10,734 bases of DNA from the NCBI GenBank assembly GCA_934546725.1, contig CAKTED010000027.1:1-10734 (forward strand), written 5' to 3'. The notes below the pieces were generated by a model, which was given only the letters and a program-made list of their open reading frames with translations, did no database searches and was not told the origin of the DNA. Both the position numbers and the translations under genes were made by a program. Shown piece after piece: positions 1 to 8,250 of this stretch (the stretch's first letter is position 1; each line of letters opens with the position of its first letter). Source of the stretch: an uncultured Oscillospiraceae bacterium. GTDB taxonomy: Bacteria; Bacillota; Clostridia; Oscillospirales; Oscillospiraceae.

Positions 1-826
1 GATTTGAGCTTATTTCGTATACGCCGGGGTCAATTTTTTCGTCCGCATGCGAAAACTTTGAAAAAAGCCTAAAAAGGAAGGGATATTCAATTATTCCCGC
101 CTGCTTGAGCTCGTTTGCGACCTCGTCTATCGTAAAATTATCACTGACGGTTATCTCTGCGCTTACCTCTTCCTTGTTAAGAGAGAGCACATCATTGGCC
201 GCCAGCCAGCACAGCGCCGCAAGAACGGCGCTTACGCACACGACCATGATGAAATACAGCACTCCGCCCATGCAGCCTGTTCTGTAATTTCTGCGTCTTC
301 TCACGGGTCTGTAATCCCTCGCATCGTATTCTTCCTCTTCGGGCTGAGACTGCTTCTCCGCCTGCTTCTTCTCCTTTTTCGCGGGTCTTGCGTCAGCCGT
401 CTCGTGGAAAACATGGGTCCTGTCAATGTCCTCTCCGCCCGGCCCGGTATGCTCAGCTTTGAAAGCTCCCGCTTCACCGCCGTCCTCTGAAAGAGGCTCT
501 CTGAAAACCTGCGTGCTCTCCAGCTGCCCGTCCGCTTCACCGCTGTCCCCGTCCGTTACTCCACGCAGCTCATCCGTGCTTATATTCAGGAGCTTTGCAA
601 GCTCCTCATCGCTTATCACCTGCGTGTTATCATATTTTCCCGCGCCGGTATCCGCGTAATTTTCGCTTTTATCCTCCGCCTCTTCATGCTGCGGAGCTTC
701 ACCGTGCCGTGGGGTATCATCCTCGTCGCCGTCTATACTGCGCAGGAATTCCTCAAAGGCAAGATCCCGCTTTGAACGGTGCTCTTCGGCGTCGATCCCA
801 TTATTGATTTTCTTATCGTCGGACAT
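1..826 (-). CDS. mltG: Endolytic transglycosylase MltG (YceG-like), 5' part, cut by the window edge
   Basis: The first 275 codons of a longer gene are present, with no stop before the window edge. Seen: an ATG at 826 preceded by AAAGAGGTG; a charged, mostly acidic cytoplasmic region at residues 1-175; a basic stretch RRRR at 176-179; one membrane segment at about 185-210; then the start of the YceG/MltG domain, with a LysM-like fold pattern such as FTIDEVANELKQAGII and the family-type GVYEISS near the edge. In known members the enzyme is anchored in the membrane and cuts nascent glycan strands outside the cell, setting glycan length. The catalytic Glu lies beyond the window and cannot be checked. 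The long cytoplasmic N-terminus carries three similar T-x-V-[FI] motifs (Thr68, Thr105, Thr137). A weak SigA-type -10 (TATACT, 884-879) lies upstream without a good -35. The family call is firm, but only this part is visible. Confidence 0.86.
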   Translation of the reverse strand, partial: MSDDKKINNGIDAEEHRSKRDLAFEEFLRSIDGDEDDTPRHGEAPQHEEAEDKSENYADTGAGKYDNTQVISDEELAKLLNISTDELRGVTDGDSGEADGQLESTQVFREPLSEDGGEAGAFKAEHTGPGGEDIDRTHVFHETADARPAKKEKKQAEKQSQPEEEEYDARDYRPVRRRRNYRTGCMGGVLYFIMVVCVSAVLAALCWLAANDVLSLNKEEVSAEITVSDNFTIDEVANELKQAGIIEYPFLFRLFSKFSHADEKIDPGVYEISSN

Positions 827-856
827 TATACACCTCTTTTTCATGGCTTTGCTGTA

Positions 857-884
857 ACACATACTGCTCTCCCGACATAGTATA
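857..884 (+). promoter_or_regulatory. Possible SigK-type (mother-cell sporulation) promoter for the Cys-rich peptide gene
   Basis: AC at 857-858, 17 bases, then CATAGTATA at 876-884. This matches the published B. subtilis SigK pattern AC-N17-CATANNNTA. It would give a leader of about 100 bases before the ATG at 989. The pattern is short enough to arise by chance. Read on the other strand, the same bases include TATACT, which could equally be the -10 of mltG. Confidence 0.3.
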
Positions 885-988
885 AGCCGAAAGGTGAAGC
901 GCACAGCGCAAACCGATCACGGCCCCCGTTTCAGATCAGCCGCGCAGCCGGGGAGCCGGATTACATTGCGCGGAGAAAGGACTCCTTT

Positions 989-1129
989 ATGTTCTGTGGA
1001 AATTCTGGAAACTGCTGGATCTGGATAGTTCTTATCATCATCCTCTTCGCCTGCTGTGGCTGCGGCAACGGCTGCGGCGAAAGCACCAACGGCTGTGGCT
1101 GCGGCTGCAACAACGGCTGCGGCTGCTGA
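989..1129 (+). CDS. Small Cys/Gly-rich single-pass membrane peptide, 46 residues, unknown function
   Basis: The ORF starts at ATG 989 with a GGAGAAAGGA ribosome binding site ending eight bases before it, and ends at TGA 1127-1129, followed after 13 bases by a strong terminator. Residues 1-9 are polar with Cys3 and Cys9. Residues 10-21 are hydrophobic (W-I-W-I-V-L-I-I-I-L-F-A), long enough for a short membrane segment. Residues 22-46 are a Cys/Gly/Asn tail with Cys at 22, 23, 25, 29, 36, 38, 40, 44 and 46, so 11 of 46 residues are Cys. The layout (hydrophobic N-terminal segment, Gly-rich tail, very short) recalls the small YjcZ-type sporulation proteins, but the Cys content differs and I cannot name a family. 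The tail could bind metal or form disulfide crosslinks in a spore layer; that is inference. The gene has its own ribosome binding site, terminator and possible promoter, so it looks real and monocistronic. Confidence 0.72.
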   Translation: MFCGNSGNCWIWIVLIIILFACCGCGNGCGESTNGCGCGCNNGCGC

Positions 1130-1142
1130 GCCTTTTTCTTCC

Positions 1143-1179
1143 GCCGTCAGCGCCCCAAACCGGGGCGCCGACGGCTTTT
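1143..1179 (+). terminator. Rho-independent terminator of the Cys-rich peptide gene
   Basis: GCCGTC (1143-1148) pairs with GACGGC (1170-1175), and GCGCCCC (1150-1156) pairs with GGGGCGC (1162-1168). There is one A/C mismatch and a five-base loop. TTTT follows at 1176-1179. On the minus strand the bases after the stem are A-rich, so the element is a poor terminator for the DJ-1 gene that ends at 1186. Confidence 0.75.
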
Positions 1180-1185
1180 CCCCGT

Positions 1186-1728
1186 TCAGAGACAGGCCAT
1201 ATCCGCGCGAAGCTTCTTCGCCGCCTCCGGACCCTTAAAATACTCAAGCAGTGTAAAGCCGAACTCGAGCGCCGAGCACGGTCCGCGCCCCGTTATTATC
1301 CTTCCGTCCCTGTGGCTGTGCTCATTTTTTACGAAGCGGGCCTTCGGCATCTGCTCCTCCATCCCCGGATAGCACACCGCGCTCACGCCGTCAAGCACGC
1401 CAAGCGCATAAAGAACGGTCGGTCCGGCGCAGATGGCCGCAAGTGCCGCCCCGCGCTCATATGCTTCCCCGATCTTTTTCTTCGCGATATGTGGGCTCTT
1501 TATGCTGTTTACCCCGCCGAGACCGCCGGGTATCACGATCATATCGGCCTTTTCCGGGTCAAGCTCCGCGATATCGATGTCGCATACTGTTTTTATATCG
1601 TGCGCGCCGGTAACAATCCTGCCGCCGATCCCGGCAAAGGCTGTTTCAATTCCTCCGCGCCGGAGAATATCCGCCGGTGCGGTGGCTTCCACGGGCTCAA
1701 AGCCCTCGCCCAAAATAATATATACCAT
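1186..1728 (-). CDS. DJ-1/PfpI (ThiJ/YajL-like) family protein
   Basis: The 180-residue length is normal for a single-domain DJ-1 family protein. Visible marks are Glu14 in FEPVEATAPADILRR, which matches the Glu that activates the nucleophile (Glu18 in human DJ-1); the nucleophile-elbow Cys100 in AAICAGPTVL; and the family-type ITGRGP followed by LEFGF near the C-terminus. At the place of His126 of human DJ-1 the sequence has Tyr120 (VCYPG), so a His-containing triad is not expected. Family members are credited with redox sensing, chaperone or glyoxalase/deglycase activities, some of them disputed, so the exact function is open. It is the last gene of the guaB operon: its ATG is 15 bases after the tmk stop, with AAGGA at the right distance. 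No minus-strand terminator is obvious downstream. Confidence 0.88.
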   Translation of the reverse strand: MVYIILGEGFEPVEATAPADILRRGGIETAFAGIGGRIVTGAHDIKTVCDIDIAELDPEKADMIVIPGGLGGVNSIKSPHIAKKKIGEAYERGAALAAICAGPTVLYALGVLDGVSAVCYPGMEEQMPKARFVKNEHSHRDGRIITGRGPCSALEFGFTLLEYFKGPEAAKKLRADMACL

Positions 1729-1743
1729 AAATCAATACGTCCT

Positions 1744-2415
1744 TCAATCAATGATTTCAGAAACCATATTTTCAACTTCCCTGCCGATATCCTCTTTCGT
1801 GCGCATTGCGCCGTTTTCAAGACAGTCAACCTGCCGCCAGGAATAGAACCTCGCCGCATCGGCCGCCGCGTCGCAGCATTTGCGCAGATATTCGTTGTCT
1901 CTTTCATGGATATCCGCCGAGGCTCCCGTTGCGTTTTCCCTCCTGCGCCGCTGCTCTGCCGCCACCTCAACGCTTATGTTCATATATATGACAAGGTCAG
2001 GCTCCGGCAGCCCCATTTTTACATATTCAAAGTCGCGCAGCCAGGCAAAAAAGGCATCCCGCTCATCCCGCTCCAGCTTTGAAGCCTGATGCACGGCATT
2101 CGAGGTGGTATAGCGGTCCGTAACTATGAGGCCGCCGCTCTCGTAATACTCTCCCCAGTCCTTTTTATACGAAGCGTATCTGTCCACGGCGAAAAAAGCG
2201 GACGCCGCGTAGGCGTTTACGGAATCCGGCCTTGAGCCGAACTCTCCGGCAAGGTACATTCTTATAAGTGCCGACGAAGGCTCCGAATACTGTGGAAAAA
2301 CAAGACTTCTGAACCGCTTTCCGCGCTCATTGAGCGACCGGCACAGCGCTTCATACTGCGTGGATTTTCCCGAGCCGTCTATTCCTTCAAAAACTATAAG
2401 CCTTCCCTCAGCCAT
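1744..2415 (-). CDS. tmk: Thymidylate kinase-like nucleoside monophosphate kinase
   Basis: Probable dTMP kinase, ATP + dTMP to ADP + dTDP, needed for dTTP synthesis in the cytoplasm. Seen: P-loop GIDGSGKST at residues 11-19; the DRY motif at 100-102 (TDRYTTSNA), which contacts the nucleotide in this family; and an Arg-rich lid with RRRR at 156-159 leading into DIHE at 169-171. The strand after the P-loop helix reads FPQYSEPSS (40-48) instead of the REPGGT seen in typical bacterial Tmk, and the protein is 223 residues long, a little longer than usual. It therefore belongs to a divergent branch, and a related deoxynucleoside kinase role cannot be excluded. The ATG at 2415 overlaps the end of the upstream glycosyltransferase gene by eight bases, which suggests coupled translation. 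Confidence 0.84.
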   Translation of the reverse strand: MAEGRLIVFEGIDGSGKSTQYEALCRSLNERGKRFRSLVFPQYSEPSSALIRMYLAGEFGSRPDSVNAYAASAFFAVDRYASYKKDWGEYYESGGLIVTDRYTTSNAVHQASKLERDERDAFFAWLRDFEYVKMGLPEPDLVIYMNISVEVAAEQRRRRENATGASADIHERDNEYLRKCCDAAADAARFYSWRQVDCLENGAMRTKEDIGREVENMVSEIID

Positions 2416-3139
2416 TTTTCCTGCCTCTTATTCTCTCGCCGATGACCGCAAAGAGGAAAACCGGCAGCTTTATCATCCGCTTTATGCGCGACGGCTGCTT
2501 CAGAAGCCTGTAAAGCCACTCAAGGCCAAGCCTCTGCCAGCCCTCCGGCGCGCGCTGTACCTCTCCGGCAAAAACGTCCAGTACGCCGCCAAGCCCCATC
2601 ATGAGGCCCACATTCAGCTTTTCGGAATTGCGCATCATCCATATCTCCTGCTTCGGCGCTCCAAGACACACCAGCAGAAGGTCTGGCGCTGCGGCGTTTA
2701 TTTCCTCGATCACCGGCGCATCGTCTTTGAAATATCCGTCATGCGTTCCGCATATCTCTATTCCCTGATAGCGCCTTCTGAGCTCATCGGCGGCTTTCTC
2801 CGCCACGCCCGGCTTTGAGCCGAGCAGGAAAAGCGTTTTGCCGCTCTGCGGCAGCGTCTCGAACAGCTTCGTACCAAGATCGATACCGGGTATTTTCTGC
2901 TTAAGCGGGGTTTTAAGTATTTTTGCGCCGTATATGACGCCTATGCCGTCCGCCACAACAAGATCGGCGTTTGCGACCGCTTTCTTCAGCTCGGAATTTT
3001 CGCGGCACATCCATACTATCTCCGGGTTTGGAGTAACGACATATGCTCCGCTGCGTCCGTCCATAAGCTCAAGCGCTTTTTCGCGCGCCTCATCCATCGT
3101 AAGATCATCGAAGCCTACGCCCAAAATTTCCGTTCGCAA
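2408..3139 (-). CDS. WecG/TagA/CpsF-family glycosyltransferase
   Basis: The family transfers an amino sugar (usually N-acetylmannosamine or its uronic acid) from UDP-sugar to an undecaprenyl-linked acceptor in early wall teichoic acid, capsule or enterobacterial common antigen synthesis, at the inner face of the membrane. The 243-residue protein shows the motifs in order: TPNPEIV with Thr36, ADGIGV with Asp64 (the catalytic base position in TagA), LGAPKQE at 160-165, GLGGVLDVFAG at 182-192, then RAPEGWQRLGLEWLYRL and a C-terminal basic/hydrophobic segment from about residue 215 that holds TagA-type enzymes on the membrane. The start is TTG at 3139-3137: GGTGAT lies just upstream and the next in-frame ATG would remove the conserved LGVGFDD. 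It follows the sirtuin stop by 15 bases. No other teichoic acid gene is in view, so the polymer served is unknown. Confidence 0.9.
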   Translation of the reverse strand: MRTEILGVGFDDLTMDEAREKALELMDGRSGAYVVTPNPEIVWMCRENSELKKAVANADLVVADGIGVIYGAKILKTPLKQKIPGIDLGTKLFETLPQSGKTLFLLGSKPGVAEKAADELRRRYQGIEICGTHDGYFKDDAPVIEEINAAAPDLLLVCLGAPKQEIWMMRNSEKLNVGLMMGLGGVLDVFAGEVQRAPEGWQRLGLEWLYRLLKQPSRIKRMIKLPVFLFAVIGERIRGRKNG

Positions 3140-3154
3140 AAAATCACCGCCAAA

Positions 3155-3871
3155 TCAAAGCTTTGAAAACACTTCGCCGATATTATCGGCCAGGATAAGG
3201 TCAGCCTCGCTGTCATACGGGGTCGGGGTCCTGTTTATAAGAACAAGCTTATTGCCCCGGTAATACTGCAAAAGTCCCGCCGCCGGATAAACGGACAGCG
3301 ACGTTCCGCCGACTATGAGTATATCCGCCGCGCGGATACGCGCTATCGCCCGGCTTACAGTCTCATCATCCAGCCCCTCGCCGTAAAGCACGACCTCGGG
3401 CTTTATTATTCCTCCGCAGGAGCATCTCGGAACGCCGGTGCCGTCAACAACGCTTTCCAGCCCATATTCCCTTCCGCAGCTCATGCAGCGGTTTCTGTGG
3501 ATGGTGCCGTGCAGCTCAAGTACCTCCCGGCTCCCGGCCATCTGATGGAGTCCGTCAATATTCTGCGTTATGACGGCCCTGAGCTTTCCCTGCCGCTCAA
3601 GCTCCGCAAGCTTTATATGGCAGGCATTCGGCCTGGCCTCCAGGTATATCATCCTGTCACGGTAGAATTTATAAAACTCCTCCGTATTTTTCATGAAAAA
3701 GCCGTGACTTATTATCGTCTCGGGCGGATAGGCATACTTCTGATTATACAGTCCATCCACACTGCGGAAATCCGGTATGCCGGACTCCGTGCTCACACCG
3801 GCCCCGCCGAAAAACACGATATTATCAGAATCGTCTATCCACCGCTTTAATGTCTGAATATTATCGTCCAT
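3155..3871 (-). CDS. cobB: NAD-dependent protein deacylase, Sir2 family
   Basis: Removes acetyl (or other acyl) groups from protein lysines, using NAD+ and giving nicotinamide and O-acyl-ADP-ribose. Seen in order: NAD-binding GAGVSTESGIPDFRS (23-37), TQNIDGLH (102-109), the catalytic His121 in LHG, four zinc-ligand cysteines C129-x2-C132 and C150-x-C152, KPEVVLYGE (157-165), and GTSLSVYPA followed by INR for the far side of the NAD site. The Rossmann and zinc modules look complete and the 238-residue length is normal. The sequence is close to the Thermotoga-type bacterial class. It starts 30 bases after the guaB stop, with GAGGAG 11 bases before the ATG; a 13-base stretch here is identical to the guaB leader. 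Being cotranscribed with NAD-using IMP dehydrogenase is suggestive, but no direct link is shown. Confidence 0.94.
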   Translation of the reverse strand: MDDNIQTLKRWIDDSDNIVFFGGAGVSTESGIPDFRSVDGLYNQKYAYPPETIISHGFFMKNTEEFYKFYRDRMIYLEARPNACHIKLAELERQGKLRAVITQNIDGLHQMAGSREVLELHGTIHRNRCMSCGREYGLESVVDGTGVPRCSCGGIIKPEVVLYGEGLDDETVSRAIARIRAADILIVGGTSLSVYPAAGLLQYYRGNKLVLINRTPTPYDSEADLILADNIGEVFSKL

Positions 3872-3901
3872 ACCTTCAGCATCTCCTCGCCGCAGCAGGA
3901 A

Positions 3902-5448
<1,547 letters not shown>

Positions 5449-5487
5449 CCTTGCATAAGCACCAAAACGCTCCGCCAGAGCAGATAA

Positions 5488-5516
5488 TTGACATATTTCA
5501 TTTTCTGTTATATACT
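5488..5516 (+). promoter_or_regulatory. SigA-type promoter of the redoxin gene
   Basis: -35 TTGACA (5488-5493), a 17-base spacer, and -10 TATACT (5511-5516): a near-perfect vegetative promoter. Transcription should start near 5523, giving a leader of about 25 bases with AGGAG at 5535-5539. It is back-to-back with the guaB promoter, and the two -35 boxes are 39 bases apart. Between them lies a small inverted repeat, GCTC-CGCCA-GAGC (5469-5481), that could bind a regulator. Confidence 0.85.
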
Positions 5517-5548
5517 TTTTAAAATATTTATTACAGGAGCTGATACAA

Positions 5549-6118
5549 ATGTCCAAAGTCGAAGCAGGTCAGAGGCTTGACGATCTTGCCGTAACAACGG
5601 TGAATCGCGGCAGCTGCCATCTTTCCTCCCTTCTGAGCAGGGAAGGTAAAACCGCCATCGTCTTTCTCCGCTATTACGGCTGCCCGCTCTGCCAGTACGA
5701 TATGATAAAATACCGCGATGCCTATGACGCCATCACCGGTGGCGGAAACGAGCTCGTCGTCGCTCTTCAGTCGACCGGAGAGAGCATCGCCTCGCAGACC
5801 GATATCAAATTTCCCTTCGACATTATCTGCGACCCCGAAATGCTCATTTACAAAGCGCTCGACATAAAGCCCTCCGAGCCCATGAAGGATGGCGAAATGC
5901 CCGCTCCCACGCCCGAGATGCTCAGGCTCTTCAGGGAGATCGAGGATATGGGCATAAAGCACGGCCCCAACGAGGGCATTGAAGAGCAGCTGCCCGCCTG
6001 GTTCATCCTGGACAGCGATCTGAACGTACTGAAGGCTCATTACTGCTCTTCGCGTAATATATCTTTTCTCCCTGCCGCATTTCGCGGCAGGGAGATTTTC
6101 ATATGCTTCAGGCGTTGA
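5549..6118 (+). CDS. AhpC/TSA-type redoxin (peroxiredoxin-like, C-x2-C), with abnormal C-terminus
   Basis: A thioredoxin-fold protein of the AhpC/TSA superfamily, likely a cytoplasmic thiol peroxidase or disulfide reductase. Seen: a typical N-terminal strand (GQRLDDLAVTTV); IVFLRYYGCPLCQYDM with Cys45 and Cys48 at the start of the first helix (CPLC); a central strand ELVVALQST; FDIICDPEMLIYKAL at about 90-104; and LPAWFILDSDLNVLKAHY at about 149-166, which matches the family's last conserved strands. After this the sequence loses resemblance: residues 167-189 read through the terminator hairpin at 6068-6094 and the TGA at 6116 lies beyond it, overlapping the convergent gene by 11 bases. A TAA at 6055-6057, in the -1 frame and just before the hairpin, hints at a lost original stop by a one-base change. 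The ATG has AGGAG nine bases upstream. Confidence 0.85.
   Translation: MSKVEAGQRLDDLAVTTVNRGSCHLSSLLSREGKTAIVFLRYYGCPLCQYDMIKYRDAYDAITGGGNELVVALQSTGESIASQTDIKFPFDIICDPEMLIYKALDIKPSEPMKDGEMPAPTPEMLRLFREIEDMGIKHGPNEGIEEQLPAWFILDSDLNVLKAHYCSSRNISFLPAAFRGREIFICFRR
6068..6099 (+). terminator. Rho-independent terminator inside the annotated redoxin frame
   Basis: A perfect 11-base-pair stem: 6068-6078 pairs with 6084-6094, with the five-base loop ATTTC, followed by ATTTTC. The T run is only on the plus strand side; on the minus strand the stem is followed by AAAAG. It therefore serves the redoxin gene, yet it lies upstream of that gene's stop codon. Confidence 0.75.
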
Positions 6119-7307
6119 AGACATATCTGTCAAGGCGGCTCATGGCTTCCTCAACAAGAGAATGCGGCACGGCAAGGTTTATTCTTATCGCGTACTCGCG
6201 GTGGAACGGGCGGCCGTCCTGCCAGATAACGCCAACCTCCATACCGGTCCTGAGCAGCTCGTCCATGCTCTTTCCGTGCTTTTTGCACCACTGCTCGCAG
6301 TCGAGATAAAGCATATAGGTCCCCTCCGGCTTTGCGAGCGTAACGCCATCAAAGTGCTCAAGAATATAGTCGTATGCGTAGTTCACGTTATCCGAAAGCA
6401 CCTGGCAGAGCTCGTCCACCCACTGCTCGCCCTCGGGCTTATAAGCTCCGATGAGCGCATGGACGGAGATAACGTTTTCTCCGTTATAGTGCGACAGACT
6501 CGCCTGCTTCATAACGCGGTCGCGCAGATATTTGCTGTATATAATATGGTACGAGCCGACAAGTCCGGCAAGGTTGAACGTTTTGGACGGCGCGTACATG
6601 GCTACGGTGCGCATTTTCGCGTCCTCGGAAACGGACTGCGTCGGAATATGCTTATGCCCGTTCAGGATAATATCGGACCATATCTCGTCGGAGATAACAA
6701 CGCACTCGTTTGCGGCATATACCTCCATGGCCTTTTCCAGCTCCCAGCGCTCCCATACTCTTCCGCAGGGATTGTGCGGCGAGCAGAAGACGACGGTATG
6801 AATTTTATTTTCCTTTATTTTTTTGTCCATGTCCTCAAAATCCATGCGCCACACGCCGTTTTCATCCAGAACAAGGTCGGAATGGACGATCTTTCTGCCG
6901 TTGTTTTCAATGCAGCCCGTAAAGCCTACATAGGTGGGCGAATGGAGCAGGATGGCCTCGCCGGGCGCGCTGAAGGCCTGGATGGCGGAAATGACGCCGC
7001 CAAGCACTCCGTTTTCGTAGCCGATGTGCTCCTTTTCAAGTCCTTCCACGCCGTTTCTCACCCTCTGCCAGTTTATGATGGCGTCATAATAGGCGTCCGG
7101 CGTCGCAAAATATCCGAAGGCGGGGTGCTTCGCGCGCTCTGTCATCGCTTCAACGACCGTAGGCACGGTGGCAAAGTTCATGTCCGCCACCCACATCGGG
7201 ATGCGGCTGAAGCCCTCTCTGACCTCAACGCCGCGCATGGGGATAACGTCTACCGCGATGGCGTCCTTTCCCCGGCGGTCCATTATGGATGTAAAATCAT
7301 ATTTCAT
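6108..7307 (-). CDS. MalY/PatB-type PLP-dependent C-S lyase / aminotransferase
   Basis: A fold-type I PLP enzyme of the MalY/PatB group. Known members cleave cystathionine or cysteine conjugates (beta C-S lyase), and some act as aminotransferases. The 399-residue length is normal. Seen: MWVADMNF (38-45), typical of this group; SPHNPCGRV (176-184) with the PLP O3' contact Asn179; ISDEIW with Asp207 for the pyridine nitrogen; the Schiff-base Lys242 in APSKTFNLAGL; and the carboxylate-binding Arg375 in AIRINLA. It starts 18 bases after the glycosylase stop, with AAGGAG at the usual distance, so the two are probably cotranscribed. The substrate cannot be read from the sequence: methionine/cysteine metabolism or thiol-conjugate detoxification are the likely areas. 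The 3' end overlaps the annotated end of the convergent redoxin by 11 bases. Confidence 0.93.
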   Translation of the reverse strand: MKYDFTSIMDRRGKDAIAVDVIPMRGVEVREGFSRIPMWVADMNFATVPTVVEAMTERAKHPAFGYFATPDAYYDAIINWQRVRNGVEGLEKEHIGYENGVLGGVISAIQAFSAPGEAILLHSPTYVGFTGCIENNGRKIVHSDLVLDENGVWRMDFEDMDKKIKENKIHTVVFCSPHNPCGRVWERWELEKAMEVYAANECVVISDEIWSDIILNGHKHIPTQSVSEDAKMRTVAMYAPSKTFNLAGLVGSYHIIYSKYLRDRVMKQASLSHYNGENVISVHALIGAYKPEGEQWVDELCQVLSDNVNYAYDYILEHFDGVTLAKPEGTYMLYLDCEQWCKKHGKSMDELLRTGMEVGVIWQDGRPFHREYAIRINLAVPHSLVEEAMSRLDRYVFNA

Positions 7308-7325
7308 TTCTGTCGTCTCCTTATA

Positions 7326-8159
7326 TCAAACGTTGCCCGAACGGGCGTAGTAGAATATGTACTGCTGCGCAAGGCCCGCGTTTCTGCCAAAAACCTTCGG
7401 GTCAAAATCCTTTGAATAATGCGCGCTGAGCGCCTTTTTCATCCAGACGTCTATGGGAAAAGCATCGGGAATGCAAAGCCCGAAGAGTATGACGCAGTTT
7501 GCCACCTTGTCGCCTATACCGTTCAGGGCCTTCAGCCTTTTCAGGGCGGTTTCAAAGCTCTCGTGCGAAAGGGCCTCAAGGTCAAGCTCACCGGACGCCA
7601 CGGCCCTTGCCGCGCCGATAATATATGGCGCGCGATAGCCGCAGCGCAGCGGCGCAAGGTCGCTCTCCTCAAGCTCCGCTATTCTCTCCGCTTCGGGAAA
7701 GCTGTAATATTTCTCTCCGTCAAGCTCCAGCCCGTCTCCAAATTCGCGGCACAGCGTTTCGACTATCTTTTTTATCCGCGGGATATTGTTGCACTGGGAT
7801 ATGATAAAGGAGCACAGCGCCTCCCATTTGTCCTGCCTGAGAATGCGTATCCCCGCGCCGTAATCCGCCGCCGCCTTTGTATAATCGTCCACCGCAAGCT
7901 CTCTGCGGGCCGTCGCGTAGTCGCGCTCAAGGTCAAAATAATCATACCATATGTTTTCAAAGTCTTCCATGCCGCCGCTGATATAAACGCTGCCGCCCTC
8001 CGACCAGACCCTCGCCGCTTTTCCGAAGGCCACGCCCCGGTAAACTCCCCTCTCATCAGCGTTCCAGCGAAAGCACTGGCCGCACTCGAATATTTTGACG
8101 GGGTCAAAATCCTCCGGAGCCTTTATTTCAACGCAGTCTTTGTGTTCCAGATATTGCAT
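7326..8159 (-). CDS. ogg: 8-oxoguanine DNA glycosylase/AP lyase, OGG1 type
   Basis: Excises 8-oxoguanine from DNA by base excision repair. The 277-residue protein has the OGG N-terminal domain, with ECGQCFRW (25-32), the counterpart of the GQxFRW strand whose Gly reads the 8-oxo base. The HhH-GPD domain follows: ISQCNNIPRIKKIV (120-133), CGYRAPYI (173-180), and the helix-hairpin-helix LNGIGDKVANC with the Schiff-base Lys218, then FPIDVWM with the catalytic Asp237. Trp239 stands where human OGG1 has His270. It is the eukaryote-like OGG1 family, not MutM/Fpg. It is the first gene of a two-gene unit with the PLP enzyme and divergent from the DUF6062 gene. The ATG has GGAAGTG upstream. A weak promoter candidate has -10 TACAAT at 8212-8207, with no good -35. 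Confidence 0.92.
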   Translation of the reverse strand: MQYLEHKDCVEIKAPEDFDPVKIFECGQCFRWNADERGVYRGVAFGKAARVWSEGGSVYISGGMEDFENIWYDYFDLERDYATARRELAVDDYTKAAADYGAGIRILRQDKWEALCSFIISQCNNIPRIKKIVETLCREFGDGLELDGEKYYSFPEAERIAELEESDLAPLRCGYRAPYIIGAARAVASGELDLEALSHESFETALKRLKALNGIGDKVANCVILFGLCIPDAFPIDVWMKKALSAHYSKDFDPKVFGRNAGLAQQYIFYYARSGNV

Positions 8160-8182
8160 AAATCCACACTTCCGTTTATAAT
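8154..8182 (+). promoter_or_regulatory. Candidate SigA-type promoter of the DUF6062 gene
   Basis: TTGCAT (8154-8159), 17 bases, then a perfect TATAAT (8177-8182). The -35 matches only three of six, and it covers the start codon of the divergent glycosylase. The predicted start near 8189 gives a leader of about 60 bases before the TTG at 8251. Confidence 0.42.
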
Positions 8183-8250
8183 AGGCATAAATGTTGTATT
8201 TTGTTTATTGTAACACATTTTTGCGTTCAGCAACAGAGAAGGTGCCAATT

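Noticed and set aside
1038..1247. Arg-rich minus-strand ORF (69 codons) over the Cys-rich peptide gene and the terminator
   Set aside because: It is the mirror of the Gly/Cys codons (GGC/TGC) of the plus-strand gene, crosses the terminator hairpin and overlaps the DJ-1 gene end. There is no supporting start site.
6068..6099. Hairpin as a shared terminator for the convergent PLP-enzyme gene
   Set aside because: On the minus strand the stem is followed by AAAAG, not by a T run, so only the plus-strand role is supported.
8191..8250. ATG start of the DUF6062 gene at 8191
   Set aside because: No ribosome binding site, and it would lie right at the predicted transcript start. TTG 8251 has a good ribosome binding site and matches the family N-terminus.
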